A stretch of DNA of 64,000 nt from Astrocystis sublimbata (GCA_022453515.1 JAJNNY010000017.1:558001-622000); one strand, 5' to 3'; counted from the stretch's first letter, positions 1 to 12,816 are shown. Program-made: numbers and translations. The notes: a model not told the origin generated them from the letters alone.

Positions 1-252
1 GAATCCTTCTGCAAGCACAGAAGCGGCGAATGCGCCTAGGACGCCAAACGCGGTGTTGGGGATGACGAATGTGTCGAAGTTGCTCTCGGTGAACACCCAT
101 AGCAACTTGGGAATGTAAGCGATCTTTCCCAAGATACTCTTCGAGCCAAACTCGCTTTTCTCCGGAGTTTCGAGGGGGCACTGGAGGGATTTCTCGAGTA
201 GTGGCGTCCGTGGATCTTGTTCCACGTCGTTGACGTCGTTTGAGTTCGCCAT
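1..252 (-). CDS. UbiA-like membrane prenyltransferase, N-terminal part (runs off the window)
   Basis: The minus-strand frame opens at ATG 252-250 and stays open for 84 codons to the window edge, so only the N-terminus is present. A polar leader of about 40 residues is followed by IPKLLWVFTESNFDTFVIP and then NTAFGVLGAF at the start of the first hydrophobic segment. The pattern of Trp/Phe-Thr-x-Ser-(D/N)-x-x-Thr before a Pro and a hydrophobic helix is, from memory, typical of the start of fungal UbiA-superfamily proteins, which are integral membrane prenyltransferases or terpene cyclases using Asp-rich motifs and Mg2+. Those catalytic motifs would lie outside the window, so neither substrate nor activity can be judged. 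The existence of a gene is more certain than its family. Confidence 0.6.
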   Translation of the reverse strand, partial: MANSNDVNDVEQDPRTPLLEKSLQCPLETPEKSEFGSKSILGKIAYIPKLLWVFTESNFDTFVIPNTAFGVLGAFAASVLAEGF

Positions 253-3190
253 GGTAAGGGGCGGATCGCAGCCAGATGACCTGATGTTTGATGACGAAAT
301 GAGCTAGTGCTCGGTCCGCCGACTAACAATTGTTGCGTTGGTGACTATCCTCTAGTCGTTTGGAAGAGTAGTTGGCATAGATAATGGAAGGATTTATTTA
401 GAGGCAAAAGCGTTGATTCTTATTAGTGTGGCATCGAGGACTGAGGTCGCGAATATCCTTCGACAGGACCTGGCCGTGGCTTCCGGTATATATGTGGTCT
501 CTTGGCGTTGTTGAGTGGAAAGTAGAGTTACTCCCGTTATGTATTCGTGCTTTGTCACTCTGTGTTGTAATAATTTAGTCGCAAGCGAAACGCCCAAACT
601 TATGCAAGACAACAGGCTAGCACCTCCGTCTCGAGCTACAACGGGAACGATACGTCGAGTACTGTGTACATTACCGATCGACAACCATGTCCGCCAGGGT
701 CACCGGTTACTACAATGATGTAGTTGGTTAGCGGTACATGGAATGTGTGGGTCGTGAGCGAGGTGGGTAATTAACGGCTACATCGCGATTTTGGATTCTG
801 TGCCAATGTCAAACAAGTGTATATGTATATGGTAAGGGTGAGCGAGGAGGGTGGGTTCGGGTTCACTTACTCAATGGTTCCTCGGGACCTCCCTTCTTCT
901 TTTCCTCTTCCTGGCCCCCATATGACCCCTATCTAGCTCCATTTCCTGCATGTGTATTCTGTATCTCACCTGAAGGTAGCGTCGGCTGCGATGAGTGTGG
1001 GTTGGTACATCGTACCAAGCAGGTCGCCCAGGACACCATCGACCAAAAGCGTTGGGGGTTTAATCATCTCACCGCCAAGGGTCCACCAGTACTAAGGGCG
1101 ACCCTTGCCGTCCCTGTCAATCCTGGACCCATCATCAAGTGTTAGGTAGTCTGTTGCTTGCTCCTCGGCTAATGCGGGCAAAATGTGACCCTTCCAGCTG
1201 GTATTTCGTTGGTGTGCTCGTACCCAGATTGGCAATGTGTGCCGTACCAATGACGCTTCAAGTACACAAACACGCGGTAGATGTTTGTCCTGTTTTGGAC
1301 TGGCGATAGGTAGCATCGTGGGCACGATGGCTCAGCTATACATAGTACATAGGTCTGCTGAAATCTTCATGAGCTAATAATCCGAGGAAGCGCATTCTTT
1401 GCGGCATTTTGACTGACGATCTATGCCGTTGACCTACCCTTCGTCGACGCTTTCGGCAGTCGACTGATTCCACTTCAGGGCAAGGCCAAAAGGTTGTCTC
1501 CGCCGTGGTCACGTTTCTGGTCGAGAACCCCCTTCTTATCAAGTAGGTAGTATACTATGTACATACTTAATGGTATTCACCACACAGCACGATGCAGCAG
1601 AAATACTTACTCAGCTCGACGTGCTACCGGCCAGACTATGGCGGGGCTGACTAGTACACAATTCTTCTCATGCTGTACAAAGCCTGGGCAACCAAGGCGT
1701 GCGTCTCGCCCCTGTCACTGTTCTGGTGGCTGTTGTATTCCTGCCCAGTCTGTGAAGGCCGTTGTGCCAACTTCATGGTAGTGTAAGTGACAGATGCTGT
1801 CCAGCGAAAGAGCGGACCCGACGCCAACGCCGACCAATTCGATGTGGTCCAGGACTAAGAACATGCTAAACAAGACGGCCCACTTAAGGTAATAAAACGT
1901 TGCAGACTACCTAGGTATCAATTGTGGGAAGCGGACAAGGGGACGTCCACCAGGGGCATGGACAGGGGTTGGGCTCACGTATCTAGATTTCATAACGCGC
2001 TGCTAAGACTTAGCGCTGGCTCGCAGTACGGGTAATATTGTACTACCGTACTACCGGGGGGGGGGGAGGGGGCCTTCTTGGAGAACCTCCTTCTCGTCGT
2101 CGACGTCGGGACCGGCCTCTTTCCACCTCGGAACACAATCGGCGGGGCTGCCATGGCCGAGGCGATACAAACACCCTCGACACCCAACGAGGGAGCAACT
2201 AACTACTGCAGACGCACAATGTAGTATACAGTAGCACAGAGGTAGCACAGCGCTACGCTGTTCTAGTACGCCGTAGTATGTCCTTCTAGATCCATCGTAT
2301 AAGAGGGGCGGTAAAAGTATACTAGCAATGGAAGCGTCCCAGAAGCAGAAGCAGAAGCAGGACAGGCGTGTAGGCGAAGGTGGGGGAGGGGGAGGGGCAG
2401 GTCAGGGGTCAGCAGTCCGAATTCCTCCTCTCGTCGTTTGACTCGTTTCGCTACGCCGCCGTGATGAGATCGCCCGGGCGGTATACAAGCATGACAATGT
2501 ACCCGCGTACCACGGCGGCCTCGGCGGCGAGCAAGGTAGTCTGTATGCGGCCATATGTCTGCATTGTCTGTACGAGTATTGCTTCATACATAGTAAGTGT
2601 ACATCATCCACGCATGTGCGCATACGCAGATGGTAGCCAACAACATGAGTCTTGCTTGTTGGGGCCGTGCACGGGTGATTGCGAGCAGTGGTGATGTGCA
2701 AGTTGGCCGTGTCGTGCAGGCCAACAGCGCACTTTCGGCGTTGTGGCCAACATGGCGTCGGCGTCGAGGCGTCGAGGCGTCGTCTTGCTTGCTGGGCAAG
2801 TATCTCTCTCATGGGTCTTCGCGATCTACTCGTACGGGCTTACCCATCGCAGACAGAAGCTTGGAACCGAGGGTATACCGCTGGTCATGTATGGATGGAA
2901 CGACAGGTCGCATAGAGTTGCGAGGGCTGCGAGGGCTGGGGTGGGCTGCAGCTGCACGACACACTCGACATGACAGTCCTTGGCACGTTCTGACTGCGTG
3001 CCTCCCGTCACCCCGTGTCATCCATCCCCTGGGTGGAAGTGAGGTCGGGTTCCCAGGGCTGGGATACGACTTGGACGATGGATGGATGGGGTGTTGCCGA
3101 ACTTCCCAAACCCCAATCAGCGGGGCCGGCGGGGGACGGAGAAGGGAGAGGCAGAAGGAGAACCTTAGGGGCCTAATTAGCAAACCTACA

Positions 3191-3290
3191 TGCTACCTAC
3201 CTACCTACCTACCTAGGTAGGCATCCAAGTACCTAGGCAGGTACCCCTTCACAATAGCCTCGTGTCTAGGTAGGTACTTACCTACTTAAG
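3191..3290. repeat. Cluster of CCTA/TACC units with CCTAGG palindromes
   Basis: Four consecutive CTAC-type units run into CCTAGGTAGG, followed by GTACCTAGGCAGGTACC and then TAGGTAGGTACTTACCTAC. The block is the densest local example of a short palindromic motif that recurs in most spacers of this window and is absent from the genes I could define. Confidence 0.8.
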
Positions 3291-4503
3291 TATGTACGGT
3301 CCCAAGGTGCCAGGATGGCAGCAGCGCCCTCTGACGAGCTCCGCCTATCAGGGCAGCGCAGCGTGTCCATTTCCAGCAAGTTTCCCAATCTGTCGTGAGA
3401 CGGCCGTCTTTTTTAGGTTAAGGCACGGAACGGCGCCCCTCAGCAACCCCTCGATTGGCCCCTCCAAGTCAGAAAGGCAGAGTTCTTCGCGTGCAAGCCG
3501 CACGCCATGTTTCCCAGATGCCAGGCACTGGACGCCTTGTCTCGTACCTACAGTAGCGCGTACCTACACGGTGGGTTGGCCACTCGAGCCACTCCTTTCC
3601 AAGCCAGCCAACGCTGGATCGTGGGATGAGGTCGCCTCTCGTTGGCTCGCGCGACCCGAATGTCGCCTGTGGCGCAGCCGCGGTCCGTCTTTGGAACATT
3701 GGACAGGCCTCAACAGCCGGACGCCCTCGTGACGGGCGTCGCATAGAATACCACCTGCCCCAATGCCTCCGTACTACCTGCGCACTTAACACCGGCTTAC
3801 ATACATATGTACCATGCTCGCCATGTAGTTAGTCCTGCATCCATGATGTGCGTGTTAGCCCACATGGTGGCAAATACGACATGCACCGCGAAAATCAGCT
3901 TGCTTCCAGTTGCTTGTTTGATATTCATCGGCCGGGACAGTAGCCGATAATGGTACCTTGAGTACGTAGGTCAATATCAATCTTTTCTTGCCTCGTGTGT
4001 GGATCGATCGAGTTTTATTTGCTCCCTAGTACATACATACATGCATAGAAAGTATCTACATTACACTTCAAGGTTGTATGCTACCAGTCAACAACACTAT
4101 TATGGGTGGGCCAATCGCCATGAAATCCCCCGGGGGCTATCTATCGTCTGGTTACGGGCTCGACGGGTTCGACCGCACTGAAACTAGGTACGGTTAATGT
4201 TATACATTAGCACCACGCGCTACAGCATTCGACTTTGCCTACATGGTTCTAAATGCAAATCCCGTCATTCATGTGATTGGTTTTCCTCTGGGCTGCGCTG
4301 AGTAAACTACTACCCATTCCGGTAATCTCTCAACCCTCCCTTGCAAGTACCTAGGTAGCTCGCCTTGGCGCCTTGCGCCTTCACATCGCCAATCTCAGGA
4401 GCGGGAACACCTGAGCGCACGCAGCATGCAACCAGCTTCAACGAAGCATCCCGTACTGTGTGCCAGTCCAAGCTTCGGCCCGCCACATCTGCTGTTGTTT
4501 GAA

Positions 4504-4529
4504 GGGGGGGGGGGGGGGGGGGGGGGGGG
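4504..4529 (+). repeat. Homopolymer run of 26 G
   Basis: Positions 4504-4529 read as uninterrupted G on the plus strand. Such a run can form G-quadruplex and is prone to slippage, so the exact length may be a sequencing or assembly estimate. A shorter interrupted run lies at 2056-2072. No gene is adjacent. Confidence 0.9.
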
Positions 4530-7500
4530 AAATCCAAACCAGCCGAAGAATGGTTGAAGGTGCTGACAAGGTTGATGCCAAAGATTGATGTACTTACTAC
4601 TGTATACACCATGGCTTAGGTGCAGCACCCTTAGGTACTATCCATGCTCTCTACTACATGCCTACTCGTACCTGTTGATGACATGGCCATGGACATGGAC
4701 ATGGAAATTTACCAATTGCGCATGTCCTGCCTGACCTGGTCGCCAATGAGCTGGGAAGATCAATTGCATCGCGTATCTCGATTATCATGCCCTCACTATC
4801 ATCGGGATTTGGAACCTTAAGGTAGGGCTAACGCACAAAAAGCCGTTCTCAAACAAAGCCTAAATCCGAATCGAATCAATTCCTATGCTACTGCCAACGC
4901 AGCTAGCTTGCCAGCGAAACCGAAGGATCGGGCCAGTATAGTCTACTCGTACTTGAGGTAGAACATCGCCTGGGCCATGGTGACGTATGGTATAGCGTCA
5001 AGGGCCCCTCGCGGTGTATCGAAGGCGGGCGGGCAGCCTAGTGTCGAGGCAGGATAATGTGGAAATCGCATACCTAAGCAGGTACCTACTTTCCTACCTC
5101 CAAAAGCCCAGATCAGGACCTGACGATGGCAAGTATCGATCTACGCCTGCTGTAGATATTCGGCTGGCTCCAAGGCTAGACATACCGCTAGTCGTCATTT
5201 GGGTTGCCAAGGCAGCACTACTGCATCGTCCATTGAATCGTTGCAGATTCAAGGGTCCCTTCTGGGCAAGTGTGTCGACACTACATGTACACGTGTATGG
5301 GCATCTCACCACCGGATGCGATGGGAGACGGAAAAAAAAAAATCCCAGGAAATGTGGCGTCATGAATTTGACCAAGCTGCGCTGTGAGCAGCACTGGGCA
5401 AAGTCAATTGCCCAATCATCATAATATTGTGCGCATGTTAGCAGTCACTTATTAGCCGTCGCTTTCAGTTAGACGGGGCTTGTGCTGTAGTCGACTAGCC
5501 CGGCTGATAATACGGATACTCGTACACCAGACTGACTCAACTCAGTACCTACTGCCTCTCTCCCGTACGATGTACTCGTAAGTATAAGAATCGAGCTGCA
5601 GGGGGGAGTCACTCCCGCTCCCTGATCTGCCTACTCCCGTGTGTGAACGGATGGGGAAATGGCGAGCAATCCACCCTCCGGCCCGCGCTCGCCCAGGTCT
5701 TCGGTATCGAAAACGACCGTGCGGAAAGCCAGGGACAGCGATGTACTGTGGTTTCTTACTACGTGAACTAAGGTGTCGCCGAAATCCCTTGTCCAGACCC
5801 AGTCGCCCAAGCGTTGGTGTAGATTAGCGCACAGCTGTAGTCGGCCTGCTAGCGACCTGATCTAGTCGTCGTCGTCGCAGAGACCGTCCATCCTACCAAT
5901 ACACTACTCCTGTACTCGTATGAGCTACTCCCTACCGAGTACAGCGTATACCCATCTTGCCCCCTTGCCACCTCGATATTGTATACTATCCATCTTGCTG
6001 CACTACTGATACTGTGTATCGACATGATGTTATAGTCGAAGGAGTAGGCGGGGAGATGCTGGGGTCCCGAATCCCTTCCCGAGCGTCTTTGGCGATGGCC
6101 ACCTGAAGTGGCTCTAGTGATCTTGGTAGTCTGGGGATTACGAATATTTCAAACAGCAAAGGGTACCTAGGTACGGAGGAGAGCGGCTGTGTGATACATG
6201 GCTGTCGACGAGCCAGATAACCTTCGAGCTTCGCTTCTGATACGGGCAAGATCCACCCTAACGGTATAGATTTACGAAGATGCCGGCCGGCCGAATCCTA
6301 CAGTAAGAGTTTCCTTGAGTTTCAGGATAATCGGCTCAGGGCACCCAACAAGAAGAGAATCTATCCCAGACTCATTGATGCGATACCAACCCTCTCCGTC
6401 TCCTTTGTCATGGAGTTCGGTGGCCTCTGGCATTCAATGGTTGCCCGATGCAATATGACTGCGACAGCACGAGGTCAACTCAGGAGATGTTCATGTTCAC
6501 ATTTTCACCCCTTCCCCCCCTTCCTCACGATCTCCACTCTGACATTTTCACAGGGGACATGGACGATGAAGCAGTATGAAGTGGCTGGGCTGCTGGTTGG
6601 CTTCAACCCCACCCGTATGCCGACCTCTTTGATTACAATATGCAACATGAGACTAATCTTGAACAAGTCTGCTTAGGTATTCTAGCAACGTATGCCAACA
6701 CCAACGCGCGTTGCTAGTGTGCAATCAAGACCCTGTTGCAGATTCCACCTCTCGAAGCTGCTGGGGTCCCTCAGTAAGCGATGAGACTTCCTCGATCTAC
6801 GGCGCATAGGGAGTTCGCCCATCTTGTGATCAAACGGTGTCAGGCTCTAAAGGCCAGACAGGCCAATCTTGCACGCCATCCCTATTTGCGATCTCGCAAC
6901 GGTGGCTGCGATCGGGGCGATTCCAATCAGCTGAGGCCATCTAATAAATGGCCAGGATCTTTGGTAGACTCAGAAAGAGACAGAGGTACTCGCTCGCAAC
7001 TGTGACGGCCTCAGGCTGCCGTCGCCTGCATCCTCTGGGGACGAGGGGCTGACCAGGCCCCAAGCAATTGCCAACCTACCTAAACTTCAGTCAGCAAGCT
7101 GGGCCAATCAACGAATCCGGGGAAAAGATTAAGGGCTTATCTCACTGTAGCGGACAGAGCAGGAGAGCCGCGTTCGCAATCTCGGAGTATATGTCATGAT
7201 GCCTGGCAAACTCAAACTCAAACGACGTCAACAATTATGATGCGCCTTTCCGTTGTATTTCCGTGCCGCCGCCGGCTGGGTCTAAAGTACTAACAGGGTC
7301 GAGATGCAGGTCTCAACCTGGGACTGTAGCATCGCGACCAAGATTCTTTACGTCGGTTGCATCGAACCCCTCCGACTCGTCAAGGGTACCATTACAAACA
7401 TTAGAAAGGATTCATAAGAGTGAAGGGTAACGGGCTCGCCAGGAGTTAATTCCCCATTCATCGCAACATTGGGAGGGGCGGCCCACTAGGACACCATCTC

Positions 7501-9974
7501 TCTGCTCTAGCGACGACAGGGTAGATACCGAGTAGACACAATCGTCGTGATGTCGAAACAAGCTGTCTACTTTCCGCGACAGCCCCTCCTGCTCCACGGC
7601 ATCCACGGTCCAGGCCTCTCCCCATGGGACAACGACCGTCTCTTCTCCAGGGCCATGTGTTTTGCTCATATGAATCCCTTCACATGGAACCAATCACGAA
7701 GAGCACATGTCTGTACCTGCTTGCACGTGCTGCAAGTGTCAGTGCGGATGAGATGACCCGCAGCCGACGGTTGAGGGCCACCCCGTACGTACATCACACT
7801 ACAGACCGTTGAGTGGTAGGCGAAGTCAATGCGCGATGCGCGATGCGATGCGATGCAACGCATGCTTTGCAGCGAAGGGGGAAAAACACTGTAGTAATTC
7901 GGCGACGGTGGCTTGTTAAATTTTCAATTTACTCATATTGACACTAAAGCATGTCCATACGAGCATACTAAAGAAGAAGCGGCAACTGCTAACTGTCGAG
8001 ATAAAGGCACTGGAGACACTATGCGACGAATCCCTGGCGTTTGAGGCTTTTACGGACCGCATCGTACCGCGATTTGCATCTGTCAACCTGGCTCGCAGGC
8101 CTCTAGATCCCAGGCACTGACTGCATGGGCGAAGAAGTTGGCTCGCAATTGTGAAATGTAAATGTATTCGTAATTTGTACTGTACATTGTAAGATCACGC
8201 CACAATACGTTGTCTTAGACATGGGGTCGCGGGTATTCCCGGCACCAAGGCTTTCCATAGCCGCATACACTCTGCTTTGGGTCATATCACTGTGCGCCAG
8301 CCTTGCGGAAATCCTCCGACGAGTAGATTATGTTTCGCAATTTCAGTCCTGCTGCCTTTCTACTTCGATTTCCAAGTTCAGAAATTGTCAATGTCGTAGA
8401 GCCGTGGTAAGTTCAACGTTCGCTTGGTAACTAACTGCGCCGTCTTCTCCACACCTACCCGACCACGCGAGCTCTTTTCACCTGTTCGGATTTATGACTT
8501 CCCGTACGTTAGGGTCACCTGTCCCCTCGGGCCGATCGATATCTGCATTCGCAACACCGGTAGCTCGTTTAGAGTTTATGACATCGCGAGTGCATGAGCC
8601 TCGAGCAGTCTCATGGTCGTCTAATGATGGGACTCGGTTGTCTCCAATACTGAATAGAATCAGCGACACCGTTGGGTACCAGCATGGTTCAGAAAGAACG
8701 CGGTTGCCAATTGCAACGTGGCAAAGCCTGCAATTCTAGGACTTCTGTATGATATTCACTGTTTCCCCGATTTGTGGCTTGTAACGATATTGCTGTTCTG
8801 TTGGGCCAGCCTGCAGCGGCAGCTACGATACGCCCATTAATCAGTCAGACTACGCTGTTCCGAAGGCTCCATGTTCCGAAGTATCTCGCATGGTCCAGCA
8901 TTTGTTTGTGTTCAGCATTTGTGTCCAACGAAGGCCACGAGGCATTGTCGTCGTAAAAGGACTATACAATTTCCGCCGCAGGATGCCGTCAATGACACCC
9001 GGAACGATCGGCCTTTCAATAACTGGTTCAATATGAACTCAATCTACGAGATCTGGCGTGTTGGGTTTGCGGCAAGGGGTAACTATTAGAATTGCGATAT
9101 TGCTGGGTTATGTTCCTCCATCATGCGATGGTCGCGAGGGTCGTAGGACCTTCTCCACGTATAGTCTCTCTGTGGCGCAGATCGGATCGTCTTGACAGGT
9201 AGTGAGGGCGCTGTCAACTTCTTGTGGTCCGGATGGCTTTTTGAACCTGACATTCTACTCCAATAGCGAGGCAGGAATCCAGCGGTGTGCGCCACCGGAT
9301 GCGTCTCCTTTCTGTCATTCTGCGGCACAGGACATGCAACCAACGACAATCCATGAGACTCTGTCCCCCTGTGTGCGTTGAGCCAGCACGTGGTGCAATT
9401 CAATCGTCTAATGTTATCCTCCTATTCAACAAGCCAGCCTAATGATGATGTGATTGAAATGCTTCCATGCGATCGGGGCAGCAGGTTGTAGGTGAAACCC
9501 GATCCGACTGATCGTGCGCTTGCACATCTTACTGCGATCTCGGACGAACCAGCGCCAAATCGACACCAGTGACCTTTGCCACAGATGATCGTCTCGGAGG
9601 TTGTGTCGATGTGTCGATTACAACTAAGCAGCGCACCATGTCGAACTACTGGCAAGGTAGCTCAAACGTCTCTTTTCGATGTTAATCAAAGTACCTAGAC
9701 CAAGGTATCGAACGAGCTGCTGCGCCTCTAGAGCCACATGCTCACTTGTTGCCTCTCATTTAAGATAAGTGGTAATTTGGTCTGACATCGACCGACACAT
9801 GGCATCGTGAAACCATGACGAAGAGAATACAATTGTGATCACGAAGCTAGGATTTTTGTGATCAACTTCGTTAGGCTGGATGGAATTCATGTAGGTAGGG
9901 TGGTGGGTGGGCTGTTACAGCAACAGAGGATTAGTTTGTTGTATCCATCAAGTTTCTGGACCTGCTGAGGAATT

Positions 9975-10021
9975 GGGCATGCACATAGCGAAACTATCTA
10001 GGCAGGCTCTTGTGCATGCCC
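9975..10021. repeat. Perfect 11-bp inverted repeat upstream of the Ulp1-like gene
   Basis: GGGCATGCACA at 9975-9985 is exactly the reverse complement of TGTGCATGCCC at 10011-10021, with a 25-nt spacer. It lies about 270 bp upstream of the ATG at 10291. It could be a dimeric transcription-factor site or an RNA/DNA hairpin. The pairing is seen directly; the role is not known. Confidence 0.7.
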
Positions 10022-10290
10022 ACTCCAAAAGGCAAGTACGATTGATGATTTTAGTATCTTCATTCTCATCTTAAGGTCGGCCGTGAGGTTTAATGTACTC
10101 AACTTTCAAGTACCCAATGCATGAATATACCTACTTTCTCGAATTACAACAATACCTTTAACTCTTCTGTTTTCTACTGCAAACTTCCGCGAATACTAAT
10201 GCAGTTGTTACTCTCAATCAAACGAACACATGCTCTCTGTTGATTTAGCCAGGGAAATCCCCAAAAGTTGTCTCTGTTCCAACACTCGCG

Positions 10291-12816
10291 ATGTCTCAAT
10301 ACGAGCGCAAGAACCTGCGAGGAACACAAAATTGCGACATTCCAAAACGGAAAGCAATTGAACACGTCTCAGAAGGAAATATTGAAAGCTTGAAGTACCT
10401 GATTGCTAGGCTTCGCGGCCAAAACACTCCTCATGACCAGGCCATTTGGGTGTCATCAGCTACAGTTAAGATCCTCCCAGAGAAACAGCGCTACTACGAC
10501 CTTCCAAGTGCGAAGGTTACAGGGTCCCACCAGGTTCTATCTCATCGTCCCCGGCCACCTTTTGTTAACAAGGAGTGTTGGCTACGAGAAATCGGACCTG
10601 GTCTCATTAATGCCATCCTAAAGTTCAAAGCAGGGGACCACCTCGAATTATGTGAGCTCAACGCGATGCTTTGTATGGCTATCGGTGGCCAGAGCTCCAA
10701 TCTTGGATACGGAACATCCCTCGGTGAGATGTTTGGCCACCATCCAGACAATACTTTCGACTCGAGTTCAGTTCGAGGCATCCGTCACCGAAATGCCGGC
10801 ATCCTCTTCTTCGTGGGTAGTAGGTCGGAGGCGAAACTCGGCTCTGCGACCTGGCACCATTACTTGATGGTGATCGACGTCAAGAAAAGAACCCTCTATT
10901 TCGTCGACCCCGTTGCGTCGAGCCGCGGGCTCTCTGAGCAACAATGGGAAGTTTTCACTTCTATATAGCACCTCTGGCCACAGGGCATAATGTCAACAAA
11001 CCCTGGCATGCTTCCTCCGCGAAAAGTATTCAACTTACCTCTTGCCCAGGCCGACTCACACGTCAGCTCCGGGATCGCATGCATCGTCAATGCTTACCTC
11101 CTGGCGCGACGACCATCCGATCTCTGGAAATTGAAGCGAAGTGGAAGAACAGATTTCAAGGTTCCCAGAATTTACATCAGAACATTCATGAAATCTTTAG
11201 AACGCTGCCTTCAACTCGGTGTCCACCCTGAATGGCAGCCGCCCTCACGTCCATCTAACAAGAAACACAACATACCACGCATTTCGCTTGATGCACCGTT
11301 GGTTGCCCTCGCCCTGAGTGTCAGGAAGGGTAATTGGGTCCATCTCACCCAGCTAGCACAGGGTGTCTTTGGTAGGCTTCCAACCGCCTTGGACAACTGT
11401 CCCATACCTACTCAGTCAAGCCCGCATGCCACCATACCAAGTGGTGAAAGCTATTATGTAGCCTGGACTCCACGAGCTGGCGCTCTGCTTTCAGGCAAAG
11501 ACCCTCCCGATCGAACGGATCCGAGGTATTGGAACAAGGTAGTTGGGCCTCGTATAGCCAACATGCTCTTATGCAAGGCTCGCGGCAAGAGACTAAGCGG
11601 CTATGAGATCAATGCTTACCTGCACATGGTCTTGGTAGACTTCATCAGTGGCAACCGAACCCCAAAGGTCATGGTCGAGGCTCATTTCGGAGACTTCCTA
11701 TTGAAGAATGCGAAACGGGATGTTGATTGGGAGTGTTCGGTCATGGAGAGCCAGCCACAATTCCTGGTCTTTAGAAGAGGCCTTGGAGATGGTGGTCATC
11801 ACTGGTATATCATTGTTGTCGACACTGCTTCCAGGCAAGCGTACTGCTTCGACTCTATGGCGGCCAAAGATACCAGAGCCGAGCACATCGAAGCCTTTGC
11901 TCTTCTTCAGAAAGAATGGGCTGCTCGAATTTCTCGTATTCCAGCACCAAGTCGAATGATCGAACTCCCTTCTTACAAACAACAAGATTATCTGGAAAGT
12001 GGCTTCCTATGCATGTATCACATGCTACTTCTATTTCGTACGCCCATTCGCTTGGAGAAGCTCAAACATGGGGACGTGGTGGCGAGAGTGAGAGACCTCG
12101 ACCGTGTCGTCCAAGCTGCCGAGAACTACATAGGAGTCAAAGTCAAGGATTCTACTAGGAAGGAAGTCTCGGCGATTCGCAGCGTCCCGAATTTGAACAG
12201 CAACGACACACAGACCAAAGCACAACCCGCGCAAAAGCGTAAACACAAAGACAGCAATACACCGCAAGATCGAGCCAAGAAGCGCAGGGTCTCCCCCACC
12301 GACGAACGAGAAGATCCCCCATCATCTCATACACCCGTGAAGCTGAAGCTTACGTGTCACTCGCCAAGTGCAAGCCATGACAAAGCCCACCCTCAAGGAG
12401 GCACTCGACCATCTTCAACACCTATAAAGCTCAAACTAAAATGTCCACAGCCGAGTAATGGCCACAACAAAGCCCACCAGCAGGAAGCCGCTCGTCCACC
12501 TTCAACACCTATAAAGCTAAAACTAAAATTTCCACAGCCAAGTGATGGCTACGATAAAACCCACCAGCAAGGAGCCGCTCGTCCACCTTCAACGCCTGCA
12601 AAGTGGAAGGTGAAGTCCAAGCCGTCGAAAGGCAGCCATCACCCAACGGCCCCGCCAAAATTTCATACCAAGGAATACAGCAAGAGAGGCAGTACGTATC
12701 ATGATATACTTGACCGAGGGGGATTCAGCAAGGCGCCGGTCGGTCCTGCGGAGCGCCTGGCTCGGCTCAGACAGGGGGCCGTTCAGACGCCTTTTAGACG
12801 ACCTGGCGAATTCTAG
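10291..12816 (+). CDS. Tandem Ulp1/C48-like protease-fold protein with Ser at both nucleophile positions; frame interrupted by one TAG
   Basis: ATG 10291 opens a frame that runs to TAG 12814-12816, broken only by an in-frame TAG at 10966-10968 (codon 226). Reading across it gives two related domains. Domain A spans residues about 97-300 and domain B about 413-605. Both share W-x(4)-GP-x-x-x-N, E-(L/I)-NA and a His/Asp core. In domain B, H504, D521, Q564 and S570 are spaced 17, 43 and 6 residues apart, the same spacing as yeast Ulp1 His514, Asp531, Gln574 and Cys580 (recalled), but Ser replaces Cys. Domain A has H189, D206, Q253 and Ser259/260. A bipartite basic signal (650-667) and a repeated Lys-rich tail suggest a nuclear, nucleic-acid- or chromatin-associated protein. 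The family role is SUMO/ubiquitin-like deconjugation; here activity is doubtful. A 57-nt intron (10910-10966) would remove the start of the TAG, but its GTTGCG donor is poor and a conserved helix would be lost. It could be a pseudogene, a readthrough gene or an unusual splice form. Confidence 0.6.
12328..12588 (+). repeat. Three 87-bp (29-residue) tandem repeats in the Lys-rich tail of the Ulp1-like gene
   Basis: Units begin at 12328, 12415 and 12502, and a partial fourth at 12589. Each encodes (S/H)TP(I/V)KLKL followed by a Pro/Ser/His/Gln-rich stretch. The second and third are nearly identical in DNA and the first is more diverged, so the tract grew recently by tandem duplication. Unit length is a multiple of three, so expansion keeps the frame. 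The repeated basic KLKLK motif may bind nucleic acid or chromatin; that role is inferred. Confidence 0.88.

Larger units (their letters stand above)
253..10290. other. Gene-free stretch of about 10 kb
   Basis: I find no reading frame here with a recognisable domain, convincing splice-joined exons or coding-like composition. Open frames up to about 207 codons exist (for example 2597-3220 plus) but resemble chance translations of GC-rich spacer. The stretch holds a 26-G run (4504-4529), three AGAAGC units (2341-2358), a dense TACC/CCTAGG cluster (3191-3290), a 9-bp inverted repeat CTAGCAACG (6682-6690 and 6709-6717) and an 11-bp inverted repeat at 9975-10021. The right end contains the promoter of the Ulp1-like gene at 10291. 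The first few hundred bases are probably the promoter of the UbiA-like gene. Decayed transposons could be hidden here, but none can be named by eye. Confidence 0.6.

Noticed and set aside
2597..3220. Plus-strand 207-codon frame in the left spacer
   Set aside because: No recognisable domain; it ends in simple CTAC repeats, and other frames of similar length overlap it.
10990..12816. Independent gene starting at ATG 10990
   Set aside because: The frame is continuous with 10291-10968 apart from one TAG, and the Ulp1-like domain spans the stop, so the two parts belong to one gene.
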